Source: Sanghuangporus weigelae (taxonomy: Eukaryota; Basidiomycota; Agaricomycetes; Hymenochaetales; Hymenochaetaceae). From it: 64,000 nucleotides of DNA. The notes beneath the pieces were generated by a model. The model was not told the origin of the DNA. It ran no database searches and saw only the letters and a list, made by a program, of their open reading frames with translations. A program made the translations under genes and the position numbers. The DNA lies in NCBI GenBank assembly GCA_033182465.1, contig CP137326.1, positions 1,891,501-1,955,500 on the forward strand, in the 5' to 3' direction. Positions 10,929-21,218 of this stretch are shown in pieces (the stretch's first letter is position 1; each line of letters begins with the position of its first letter).

Positions 10929-12674
10929 TCATGTAGCAACAGTCCTAACCTCCTCCACGTCCGCCTCATCTCCCGATTCCGGTACATCTTCTATCCCCTC
11001 CTCGTCATCAGTAGCTTTATTCCTGCCCGTCTCATCCCTAATCCCACCCTCCGCAAAGCTCAGGATACCCGACTGGTCCAACAGCTGCACCACCTTCTCC
11101 GCCTCCTCCACCGTCATACTCGCCAAAACCTTGTTCACTTCTTCCAATTTCTGGCTCTTCAGCGCCTCCTTGAGGTCGTCCCGGAATCCGTTGAAGACGT
11201 CCCACCGCATCTGCAGCACCCTCCTGACCTGCTCGATGTCCAGGTTCTCCGTCCCGGGGCCTTCGAGCTCGAGGTGCTCAGGGGGCGGTCCGTCCGGTAC
11301 GACGAACGAGATCTGCGTCCCGTCGCCCTCAGCAACGAGCTGGATCTGCTCCTCCCCGCTTCGGTCCATCTCCGCATTCGTCGCCTCCGCACGGCTCTTC
11401 ACGTGCTTATACGTGTTCTCCACGTCCGTCTGGAACACCCTCTCCACGCGCGGGTCGCCCGCGGTCATGCGCTTGAAGAACAGGCGCACGCCGTCCGTGC
11501 CGAGCTGCTCGCAGTACTGGATGAGCAGCGCCTGGTGCACGCATTGTTTGGCGTATGCGTGCCTCCCCTCGCGTTCCGCTCGGAAGCCGGCGACGAGCAG
11601 CGCGTCGGACGCACCTGGGACGTAGACGTCGCGGTGCTCCTGGATGAAGTGGAAGGATTCTTCGTACCCCCGCAGAGGGAGGTGAGAGAACGCTTCGAGC
11701 GAGGGCGTCATTTCGGGGACTTCCTCATCTTCGTCGTCTTCTTTCGTTGCAGCGGCGGCGCTAGAGGAGGAAGAGGGACCTGCAGGAGTGCTTTGCGAGG
11801 CGAGAGCGGCGACTTGGGCATGTTCGACGGCCTTTGGGTTTATCACCTCGATGTCTGTCTTCGTTTCTACTTTTTTCTTCCCGTGTTTGTGAGCACCTTT
11901 GACAGGCTCAGGCTCCGGTATAGGTGGGGCGTACTAGAGAATAACGTTCAGCATAGAATGCTTGACCAGGTTCGCAGAGCACCTACATGAGATTCAAACC
12001 CCTCATGTATATCCTCGCTCGTGATCTTCTTCAACTTCTCCGCTTCCTCCTTCTCAAGCTCCTTCTTGAGTCTCTCGGTCTCATCACCGAGCTTACTCAC
12101 ATGCCCCTTCAAGCTCGCCACAAGGCACTCTCTCAAGCGTTCTTCATTCTCTCCTCCGGCCGTCGTCAACCCCTTCTCCTTCGCCTCTTCAAACACCTTC
12201 AGTAATAAACTCAGAATCATCTCATCGTACGTGATTTTCTTCGGCGCGTTCGATGGCGGTGCGTCTGGAGACGGGTTGGTCTTTAGACGCTCGACGATGG
12301 AGGAGAAATGTGCCGGCCCGTCCGGCGCACCGTGCACTTCCTCCGTAATAGTGCGTAAACGCGGGAGGAGGATCTCATTGCATGCGATCTCGGCTTTGAG
12401 CTGCTCGATTTTGGCGTTCCGCGCTGCACGCTTCTCGCGGATGTCTCGCTGTTTCCAGCTATAAGCGCCCGTTGTTTTTTATATAGTTTTGGGCTGCAAG
12501 TATGGAGAGTGGACGTACGCGACTAGGGAGCGGTGGTCGACGTTCGGGTGACCTTCGATGTCTGAATCATCTGAGACCTATATAACGAGTATCTAGTGGT
12601 TAATCGGGTATGGACTGGACGATGTATGCGACACGTACCTCGAGTTTATCCCATTTTGAATAGTTCAACGGCAT
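10929..12674 (-). CDS. CDC37: Hsp90 co-chaperone CDC37
   Basis: Cdc37 delivers client protein kinases to Hsp90. Exons on the minus strand are 12639-12674, 12519-12577, 11987-12458 and 10929-11933, which join in frame to 523 residues. The start MPLNYSKWDKLE followed by VSDDSDIEGHPNVD matches the highly conserved N-terminus of the family, including the Ser near position 15 in an acidic context that CK2 phosphorylates in known homologues. A helical N-terminal domain follows (KQRDIREKRAARNAKIEQL). The middle Hsp90-binding domain includes GYEESFHFIQEHRDVYV and CVHQALLIQYCEQLG, and the C-terminal domain includes AEKVVQLLDQSGIL. The length is normal for a fungal Cdc37. Its position among kinase genes is notable but probably chance. 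Confidence 0.93.
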
Positions 12675-13397
12675 CCTAATTCAATTCCAGTATTCAATCA
12701 AATATCCAGAGAAATATTTTCCTTATTTTGAGAAATTAGATGAGGAATGGATGAAGCAGAGATGAGAGACGAGTAGATCCTACGCGTTGAGTTTAGTATA
12801 AAAACGAATCGCCACGGATCGGCGCTCGTCCTCGCCGATCATATAAAGGTAGCCTACGCAGAAGATTCCAGAAACAGTACAGCCTTATGCTTATTATGAT
12901 TAGCGCTCTATCTACAATAACACTACAATGCACTGTACTTAAACCACACTATAAATACCAAACCAAAAGCTATTCTACTGTATACAAGTGTTTATTATTC
13001 CCTTTGTTTCCAGTTCTTTGATTAGCACTAACTGCACAGACTCATCTTTATCATAAGGTCCTAGGAAACGTTGTCTGCATAGCTTCCGAACATCCCTTCT
13101 TGTCTAGATTCCATACATATGCTTACAATGTGTTGACAAGCGCTGACTCGTTCGGTTCAATTCCTGCAAGTAAATGTGTATTTGTACAAGCCCCATCTAG
13201 TGGACTCGGGGAAAAGATGTATGTGTAAGTAAAATACGCTTGCATGTGGGTAACAGGCATCATGATGATTGTATGTGTATGAAATTCAAGTAGCATGAGA
13301 ACTAAAGTTTCGTTGTAGTTACGGATGAAGTTCTATAATCTTTATTCGCACAACGATGCCGTAGAGAACCCCGAGCATAGCCCATTAGATTAGTATC
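12675..13397. promoter_or_regulatory. CDC37 upstream region; heme oxygenase 3' flank
   Basis: About 720 bp between the CDC37 start and the heme oxygenase stop, both genes on the minus strand. It must contain the CDC37 promoter and the 3' end of the heme oxygenase transcript. No coding stretch or defined element was recognised. Confidence 0.4.
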
Positions 13398-14604
13398 TCA
13401 CTGGGATCCCAGAATACTCGAGACGTGCTCTCCAACCCAGTTCCACACAGCCTCGAGCTTTCCATACCCACTAGCACCGGTGAACCCATTCGTGACCAAA
13501 AGGAAATGAGTCAGTGTTGCAGCGAGGACGATAGCGACGACCGAGGAGACGGAGAACGATTTCTCAGTCAACTTCTGAGGTCGAATGGACGGGTTGGGTT
13601 GTAGAGGTGAATATTTATCCAACGATGTGGAATGCGCAGTACTCTCTGGGGGTGGTGTTGGTGGGAGAGAAGGATTGCCCAACGGTGCTCTCGCTGGTTC
13701 TTGAGAAGCTGACTTCGAGGGAGGACGGAGGATACTGAACAGACCCATATTCAGCTCGAACGCATAAATGGCCTCTTCCGCAATAGCCTCTATTTGTTTG
13801 ATATTCTTAAGCAAGCGTGAGAAACCATCAGGAAAAGCTTACGTACGCTTTCTGCTCGCATCATCTCCTCCGCCTGCATTCATCCCAGCCCGGAACCAGT
13901 CCTTAATTCGGCGCATGTCTCCCGCGTTCGCAGCTCCGCCGCCGCCCAGCTTCCCGAACACGTAGAATTGTGTGCCTTTTCCCTCTTCGTCCTCGCTCGT
14001 GCCGTACGCCTTTGCGATGCTCCGCCGGATGACCTGCCCACCACTCAAATCCCCGAGGTATCGGACATACGCGTGTGCGAGGAGCGGTGACGGGTCTGCT
14101 GCTTCGTCCGAGAGGTACTTTATCCGTGACACGTATGCGGAGAACGGCTCGGGCGAGGAAGTGACGAGAGCTCGGTGCAGTGGATGGGATTCCCAGGCGT
14201 CCTCGGGAACGGAGAGCAGGTGCGCGATGTCGGACGCGATGCTCGGTGCACGCGCGAGAAGCGTGGGGTTATACGTCGGCGAAAGCGCTGGATGGAAGCT
14301 GTGTTTCTCCAATCCTGCTTCCAAGGCGCTATTCGCACGAAGAGACGCGTCATTACGCGATTATCAGCAAAGCATAGAAATCTCAGGACGAGGACGTGGC
14401 GCCAGTTAATATACACAGTACTCACTCGTAAACATGATATAGCATCATAAGAAAACGGATGTATTCCTCTTTATCGAGTTCGGCACGGGTAAGCCACCCA
14501 GCGCCTAGAGAGTGCTCGGCCTGCTCGTGCGCCGCGGTCGTCGCAACCTTGAGAAGCGTTGCGAGGGGCTGCGTGTAGTCTATGTTCCCGTTCGCCACCG
14601 TCAT
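13398..14604 (-). CDS. Heme oxygenase, C-terminally membrane-anchored
   Basis: Heme oxygenases cleave heme to biliverdin, CO and ferrous iron. Exons are 14426-14604, 13847-14328 and 13398-13789, giving 350 residues in frame. I chose the ATG at 14604 (MTVANGNIDYTQPLATLL); an upstream in-frame ATG at 14718 would add 38 residues. The proximal heme-ligand His is likely in TTAAHEQAEHSLG (about residue 25). The family signature helix is present as YLGDLSGGQVIRRSIAKAYG. A poorly conserved Pro/Ser linker leads to a hydrophobic C-terminal segment (VVAIVLAATLTHFLLV), consistent with a tail anchor in the ER as in animal HO-1 and yeast HMX1. The third exon was placed by frame agreement, with acceptor ATAG before AGGCTATTG. 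Role in iron recycling is inferred. Confidence 0.88.
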
Positions 14605-15006
14605 GTCTTTCAATGATATCCAGAAATCAGCAGCAATTAGAGTGTTTGAGAAGAAATGCGAAGTGATAAGAAGATGGTGGTGGCGAGTCGGCAAGGGAGT
14701 GAAATCCGAGAAGGGCACAGAGCTAAGGCGGCGACCGGTTGCGGAAAGCTTGTAAAGAAAAATGATCTCGCTTATCTGATTATCCTTTTTTGGACAGGAT
14801 CACGGGATGACGAGAGCTTACGTGTACAATCTCCTCTCCGAGTTGCCTGACTCCGATTCGTCCCTGCCTGCAATCGCCATTTCGACTCCGATCCAGTCAA
14901 TCAGACTCGTCCCTACTCACCCTCATCTGCACTCCGTTAGGCTAAGAGCTCTTCCTATCTGATCTGAACTTTTCATTCAGAACTATCCAGTCACTTCCAG
15001 CGCACC
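14605..15006. promoter_or_regulatory. Heme oxygenase upstream region
   Basis: The upstream side of heme oxygenase up to the first copy of the intergenic repeat. No coding stretch or specific operator was identified. Confidence 0.35.
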
Positions 15007-15486
15007 AGATGTTGTGATGTGGCCGTTCAATGACGCGATCGATTGCACAGAAGTAGTGCCGCAACTCTGGTCAAGCGCAGTTGGTCATCTACGGGACTTT
15101 TGCGACTGCGGCTTCTATGTAGTTCAAAGCGTCTAACTCCTAGGCACTTTGATGATCGCTTCCTTTCCACGACCATACGGTGGATCTTTATGTGCTTTCT
15201 TTCATTTTCTCATTAGCAGCGAGGGCTACAGTCTTACCTTTCTCTCAATTGGATTGCACGAGTCATAACCGCAATTCTGGTCGAGTACAGTTGCTCATTC
15301 TCTAGGAGTTCTGCTACTGTGGTCCGCGATTTCTTATACAAAGTGTCTGTTTCACAATGCTCGCAATATTCGTCCGGTCTGCTTTCCGTGCGGAATTAGC
15401 TGCTTCTCTCTCTCTCATATCCCTGTGAAATTTCTAGTTTGATCTATTCCGTTACGTGAAGGCAGACAAACTCCAGCCGGAGTGAT
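15007..15486 (+). repeat. Intergenic direct repeat, copy 1 (start of duplicated kinase unit)
   Basis: About 480 bp from AGATGTTGTGATGTGGCC to CTCCAGCCGGAGTGA, repeated in the same orientation at 19366-19815 with roughly 80-85% identity by eye. It precedes the small gene/kinase pair just as the second copy precedes the second pair, so it marks the left end of a segmental duplication. No coding potential was recognised. Internally two related blocks occur: ATTGCACAGAAGTAGTGCCG and, ~240 bp later, ATTGCACGAGTCATAACCGC, each followed by AATTCTGGTC- or AACTCTGGTC-like sequence. Confidence 0.8.
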
Positions 15487-16417
15487 GTTTCGGCGCGGCT
15501 GGTGTGCCGACTGAAGCAGGGACTGTGCTTGCGGAACCAAACATCGTTCTCTCTGTTTTCTTCGCGTCAGTATTTGACAATTTCTTTGCAACTCTCAAAG
15601 TTAATATTCTAAACTGATCATATCAATTGACATGATGCCGGGACGCAATCGTTCTTCAGGGAGCCTGAGCGCCAGGGAAGGTGATGCTACCGCAAACTCT
15701 GATTCTCTTTCTTATCAGAGCGTAGACGACTTCTTTCTCATCAAAATACTCCTGTAACTGCGATCTCTGCACTGAGAATCTCAGTAACTACGATTGCCTA
15801 CTTTGCTTATAGTCAAGATCTAATGCTATTACGTTAGTCGACCTTCTCCCAAAATATTCCCTGGGCTTCTCTGGAAAGAGTGACATATGGACATTCCTTT
15901 ATAATGTGTTAAGTGTTGAGCTTTTTGATGACCGGAAGCTCCTCGAGATTTGCTAATGATCTTGTGTGACTCTTGGCCGCGACGTACCAGATCCTACGGT
16001 CACCGGAAGGTGGGGATGACCCAGATCAGCGATATGAAGGACCTATCTGTTCATCCGATGTTAATTACGGTGCTAGTGGGCTTTCTCTCTTTTCAGTAGT
16101 GCTTTTATTTATGCATTGTCTTAGGCCGACGTTTCTGTAGTAGAGATCAATATTTTGATATGACTTTCCTCCAGTTCTCTGCGTGTGAATTCAACAGAAA
16201 CATTTGTAGGCTGAAGCGAAACTTTCTTTGAGTAAGATATGGATTGACATCAGTGCTATTCACTATTCACAAGTACAAGACCTTCAAACTCCGGGTAGAG
16301 ACGACCTGCATCTCTTGCATCAGCCACCGACATCATTCCTTCTTTTCCTCTGTCACGACAGGAGACCTGTTACAAGACATTCTCAACTTGAGGCATGTGG
16401 AAAGAGTAAGCTATCAC
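15487..16417. other. Intergenic, no gene recognised
   Basis: About 930 bp between the direct repeat and the 3' end of small gene A. Only short, unconvincing open stretches are present. The corresponding interval in the second unit is about half as long and carries a kinase exon relic. Confidence 0.35.
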
Positions 16418-16922
16418 TTACATATCTTTTATCTCCTTCAAATCTCTGTCATTAGGTTCTGCCAGTCCTTTTAATTTGAGCTCTCCAGGCTTCGGCCAAA
16501 GCGCTTCATCCATATGAATATGGAGCATATTCCAATCTCTATCCGGTCCTGAAAAGATCATTTTCTTCGTGCTATCATTGTAGACTTTGGCTGATATGTG
16601 ATTTCGCCGGTCATTGTCATTGTAATGCTCTCCTCCACTTGACAGTATGGAAAATAAATTAGCAATACAACAGAGCATCATATAGATACACGTGAACTTA
16701 CGATGCTACCACCAGATAGGCACCGAGGTCATCAAGGCCAGTGTCTTTGCAGTATTTCTTGATCTTGTTGCCGAACATCCTGGCCTTCTCCTCTTGCCTG
16801 CTGTATACATTACCAGCAAAAGCAACAGTGTTCACAGGTCGAAAACTGCCTACTCTTGGGTCTATGACCCAAGATCCGATGGCAGGAAATTCGATACAAA
16901 TTCTGCGAAGATTTCGGAGCAT
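16418..16922 (-). CDS. Small unknown protein A, divergently paired with a kinase
   Basis: Two exons, 16702-16922 and 16418-16637, join in frame to 146 residues. I recognise no domain. It is homologous to the gene at 20258-20761 with the same exon number, intron position and size. Shared features are a basic N-terminus (MLRNLRRICIEF here), a Tyr/Arg-containing middle, the sequence GLDDLGAYLVV just before the intron (GLDRLGVYKAIV in the paralogue), and a C-terminal part with a W..(L/I)H(I/V) strand-like segment (DWNMLHIHMDEALWP here, WDRIHVATDESNWYP there). The N-terminus could be a mitochondrial presequence. It starts 668 bp from a SRPK-like kinase transcribed in the opposite direction. Conservation of structure between the duplicates argues that it is a real gene. 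Confidence 0.65.
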
Positions 16923-17590
16923 GACTGATTGCGTTTCACAAGATAGTCAGAAGAGTGCGACGGTGTTGATGAGTATCTGTTGGATTTCATCTCCAGGACT
17001 TGGGAGATCGTCTCTTTAAATACATTTCGGTACGATTGTGGCATAATGGAGGAATATACTCACCAGAAGGTCTCTATCTCGACCATGGCTCTGTGGTTGC
17101 TCGGCCAGCTTTCTAGACTCGATTCTCGAAGTACAGCCGTGATAAGTCGGAAATGCACCGTCCTCAGGGACAAATTTTTAGACCATTTCGGTTCAAATAC
17201 AAGTTTACAGAGATTAGAGATGTGGCAGAATGACCGACCAGTGAGCATGAGCCCCAGTCTTTCAGAAGAACAGGTCTAACAAGACTCGAATCTCAGAAAT
17301 ATAGCATGCTCGAACAAGATTCCAACTATCATGGTGCAAAGTTGTTGTCCAAAACGAGAGTCGTCGGATGTACCATAAAGTTATAAGAGCCTAATTTTCC
17401 TCGAAATGCCAAGGCCACGAGATGAGACCTGACGATATGCATCGTGGAGCATAAGTTAGGCTGTGGCATTGGCATTGGAATTTCGCCGCATGAAGTCGCG
17501 GTCACGGGCTCAGTTTCTATTTTGAGTTGAGTAGACCGGGATTGCGCTTCTTCTTGGCCTTTTACCATCACAAGCTTTCTCGGTTATCCC
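16923..17590. promoter_or_regulatory. Shared divergent intergenic region, pair 1
   Basis: 668 bp between small gene A (minus) and kinase 3 (plus). Parts align to the equivalent region of pair 2: ACAGAGATTAGAGATGTGGC here versus AACTTAGAGATATGGC near 21020. The divergent promoter was therefore copied with the genes. No specific binding site can be named. Confidence 0.5.
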
Positions 17591-19263
17591 ATGCACAGGA
17601 ATGTACTCCGTTTCGTGGCACGACGCTGCAGTCTCAGAGGCCCTCGATGGCCTTATCTTGATCGCCGCACAATCACTCGGCTATGCGCACCCAGTCTCAG
17701 AGACATGCTTGACTCTCTACCGTCAGTGGCAACCCAAACTCAAAAAGGGGACCTTATCCTTGTATATGACAAAAGTCTAGATGTTCAGAAATCCAGTTTC
17801 GTCCATCTAGACTTTGCCGAAGAACCATGTGGTTTCGAGGCAAGCCAAGGACTTGGATTCCTCCAGGTTGAGTTTGGTGATCGCATAGGACCGGATGGTA
17901 GATATGAAATACTCCGAAAACTTGGCTGGGGGATGCAGTCGAGTATATGGCTGGCTAAAGATACTCCGTGCGTCTCATCTGCTCATCTTTTCAAATGATT
18001 TCTAATTTGATTACGCATAGGAATGATCGTTTCGTTGCTATCAAGGCTTTAACTGGGTTCACGACCAGTCAGGTGAAGAAGGGACTCGTCCGTGAACTAG
18101 ATATGCTCCGGCTTCTTTCCTCACGCAAAAATGGATGGAGAGACACGCACTGTCTTTTCCTGCTTGATGACTTCATCCAGCCCGGAAGATATGAATCGGA
18201 TGGCGAACACCTATGCTTTGTAACTGACCCTTTTGGCCCGTCTCTCGCTGCTTTCATGGATGCAGGGTATCGCTTTACAAAACCGCTCATAAAGAAGATT
18301 CTGCTGGACACATTGGCCGGCCTCGATACCCTGCATAGCTTTGGCATCGTTCACACAGGTAAGATCAGGCTTGTGACGTTATGTTCGAGATACGATAGCT
18401 GATGGCGTTTAGACCTCACCTCCTCAAATATCCTGGTGGGCACAGAAAATGATGGGCATAGCTTCGATATCGATTTGTTCATCAAAGCACATCCTTCTGA
18501 GAGACATCCACCAGAACTTACTTGGGGTGGACGGCACGTTCGGGTGGCTAAATCCCAACCATTTCTATCAACATGGAATGCTCCTTCCTCTGTAATTGCT
18601 GACTTCGGCGTTGGTTTGTTTGAATCTCGTAGTATTCCCTTTTTGTTTCTGTCTGATTTTGAGGATAATAGCTCAGTTCTTGACCAACAAGGTTTCTGAT
18701 GATATCTCTCCGCCCGATCAATGTGCCCCTGAGACAATTCTAGGTCTTCCATGGGACGAGAAAGTCGATATATGGGCCTTTGGCTGCATTGTATGAACCT
18801 TCATTTCACGTTTCTCTCTTTTGTGGATCACTGAAGTCGAAGCTAGGCTTTCGGGCTTATAAATAGACAGAGACTCTTCAAAACTACTGTTGGCGATCTG
18901 CCCAAGGAGCTGGCCGTCTTGTATCAGATTTTAGTTTTCACGGAAGAACGATTGCCGCCCGAAACAATCCAAAGCAGTTCAACCGCGATGAAATATCTCG
19001 ACCCAGAAACAGGTTAGTCTTGTCTCGCTCAAAGGCCTTTTGGAAATCTGACAATTCTGTTTGTACAAGGCTGGGTGACCGCGCCTCTGATACCCGTCGA
19101 TATAGACTTGTATCGCATATTCAAGGAAATCGGTGCTCTGAAAAAGCCAGAAGATCTTGACGGTGCGACTGCCTTGATGAAAAAATGCCTTCGAATAAAT
19201 CCCAGGGATCGAGCTTCAGCAAAGGACTTACTCCAAGATCCTTGGCTCAACAGTGAGACGTAG
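17591..19263 (+). CDS. SRPK-like serine/threonine protein kinase (kinase 3)
   Basis: Six exons, 17591-17967, 18021-18358, 18413-18613, 18672-18790, 18847-19012 and 19070-19263, give 464 residues in frame. Motifs in order: glycine loop in GRYEILRKLGWGMQSSIW (about residues 98-115), VAIK lysine, catalytic loop HTDLTSSN, DFG in IADFGVAQFL, APE in CAPETILGLPWDEKVDIW, and a C-terminal block ending DLLQDPWLNSET. HTD in place of HRD and the KLGWG loop are hallmarks of SR-protein kinases. In canonical SRPKs the loop reads HTDIKPEN; here the Lys is replaced by Thr, which may lower activity. An insert of about 50 residues separates catalytic loop and DFG (SERHPPELTWGGRHVRVAKS). The N-terminus is Arg-rich without acidic residues (MHRNVLRFVARRCSLRGPRW), resembling a mitochondrial presequence. 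Substrate unknown. Confidence 0.85.
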
Positions 19264-19365
19264 TAAACGAGTCTTCTTCTGCATTCTTTCTGTAGGTATC
19301 GTTTTTAAACCCCAGCTCAATTTGCCAGTCGTCGTGCTATGTCATCCGCTTTCGTTATTCACATA

Positions 19366-19815
19366 AGATGTTGTGATGTGGCCGGTCAGTGACGCGATTG
19401 ATTACACATCTCTGATCAAGCGCAGTTGGTCATCCTGGGATTTCTGCAGCTGCGGCTTCTATGTAGTTCGAAACGTCTAACTCCTAGGCATCATGATGCG
19501 TGTTTCCACCATACAACGGATTTTTATGTGTTTTCTTTCATTTTCTCGTTAGCAGCGAGGGCTGCAGTCCAATCGTTACTTCGATTGATTGCACAACACA
19601 TTACCGCAATTCTGGCTGAGCACAATTGCTAATCCTCTGGGACTTCTGCTACTGCAGTCTGCGTTTCTCTGCAAAGTATCTGTTTCACGATGCTCGTAAC
19701 GCTCGTCCGGTCCGCTTTCCTTGCGCAATTACCTGCTTCTTTCTCCCATATCCTGTGAAATTTTTAGTCTGATTTATTCTGTAACACGAAAGCAGATAAA
19801 CTCCAGCCGGAGTGA
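19366..19815 (+). repeat. Intergenic direct repeat, copy 2
   Basis: Second copy of the repeat at 15007-15486, same orientation, starting AGATGTTGTGATGTGGCC and ending CTCCAGCCGGAGTGAGG. It begins about 100 bp downstream of the kinase 3 stop codon and marks the junction between the two duplicated units. Confidence 0.8.
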
Positions 19816-19864
19816 GGTCGGTCTTATCACGTTTTCTGAATGAATATAGCTAAAATCCTATGCA

Positions 19865-20025
19865 GGGTGGTTAATCAAGAATCTACCGGGATGGATGAAG
19901 AGTTGCATAAGAATGTTAGAAGCGCGGTTGCTCTGATGAAGAAATGCCTTGGTTCGGATTCTAAGGACCGGGCTTCAGCATAGGAATTATTAGAAGATTC
20001 GTAGCTCAGTAGTGGAGGATAGAAT
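19865..20025 (+). pseudogene. Last-exon relic of a SRPK-like kinase
   Basis: The sequence after a TGCAG acceptor-like site resembles the last exon of kinases 3 and 4, in more than one frame. Recognisable parts are AVALMKKCLGSDSKDRASA (paralogue: TALMKKCLRINPRDRASA) followed by ELLEDS and LSS. It contains in-frame stops and at least one frameshift, and no upstream kinase exons are present. It shows that a further kinase copy once lay here, left of small gene B. Confidence 0.7.
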
Positions 20026-20257
20026 GCTCTCTAGCACACACGCTGTTTCTTAGCGAGGAATTGCCATGCAACACTGTTGAATGCATATGTATTTCACTAA
20101 TTTGTGTCAAGAATAAAATAAAATAAAAACAATGTTACTCGAGTTTGAGTAACATCAAAATGCTGTGATTCAGTCGAGTGAAATGTATAGCACATCACCC
20201 GAACTATTCTCGGCTTCCCTGTTCGAAATTGTCAATATACAAACGGATTATGATTTA

Positions 20258-20761
20258 TCAGAGAACATACATTGACTTTAGCTCCTCTTTTATTTGTTCT
20301 CCTGGATCGACTTTCTTCCAAAGAGAGAAATGATCCTTTGGATACCAATTTGACTCATCTGTTGCGACGTGGATCCGATCCCATGATTGCTTGCCATCCG
20401 TGAACCATATCCAATTCCCATCTTTATCATAGAACTCAACTGTAAGACGGTTGAAAGTCTCTCCATTTCTGTCAGATGGGTTTTCGTGAGCGGGTCCTCT
20501 GTTCATAGAGGATTTTAGACTTGAAAAATAACAGAATATGAACTACATTTGCCTCACTATAGCCTTGTAAACACCAAGTCTATCCAGTCCGACATAGTCA
20601 CAGAATCTGAAGACCTTTCGAGTTAAACCTGCCGCATAGTCTTGCTGATTCTTGTATAGTCCTTTTGCATATGCAAAGCTATGTAGGAGACATACTCTTC
20701 CTTGCGAAATTGCAAAGAAGGGGATAACCGGTCTGAGTGAGATACGAGAAAGCATATTCAA
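20258..20761 (-). CDS. Small unknown protein B, divergently paired with a kinase
   Basis: Two exons, 20547-20761 and 20258-20498, join in frame to 151 residues. It is the paralogue of small protein A (16418-16922), with the intron at the same place, just after the GLDRLGVYKAIV segment. The N-terminus MNMLSRISLRPVIPFFAISQ is basic and hydrophobic, consistent with a mitochondrial presequence or weak signal peptide. The C-terminal half contains FNRLTVEFYDKDGNWIWF and WDRIHVATDESNWYP, suggesting a small beta-rich domain with conserved Trp. No known family is recognised. It starts 457 bp from kinase 4 on the opposite strand. An alternative start is the Met at 20755. Confidence 0.65.
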
Positions 20762-21218
20762 ACTTGGAAAAAGCTGCTTCAGACAGAGATGCGTAGCGAG
20801 TATGTTATGGAACTACTGTGCATGAACGCCCTGTTTTTATACCCCTAGACGACTTTGTGGTTTGAACTGAAAGATAGCATGTTTTGATAGTCAACAGCCA
20901 GCGACTGAGCAGATATTGGGCCATGGTCGCCTCTCGATAGATATCCTAGTGGTTTGCACTTCAGTATCTCGGTCCGGAGAAGCTCTAACCAATTATTCTC
21001 ACAGTTGCGGATGCAAGCTATTAAACTTAGAGATATGGCAAAAGAAAAGGATCGACGCGAAAGGCCACATAGCTGTGGCAAGTTATTGAGGCTGAGCATG
21101 CCCGTAGAGCCCGATGCCCCATAGCACTTCCATTTAAGGTAAAGGCTCTGAGGAGTAAAAAGTAAAACTCGCGATCGAGCGTGCTTGGCTCCTGCCACAA
21201 CCCCTCATCCTCCCAGGC
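20762..21218. promoter_or_regulatory. Shared divergent intergenic region, pair 2
   Basis: 457 bp between small gene B (minus) and kinase 4 (plus), partly homologous to the divergent region of pair 1. No specific site can be named. Confidence 0.5.

Noticed and set aside
11274-11990. Long plus-strand frame opposite CDC37
   Set aside because: It is antisense to a well-supported, highly conserved gene and has no recognisable domain.
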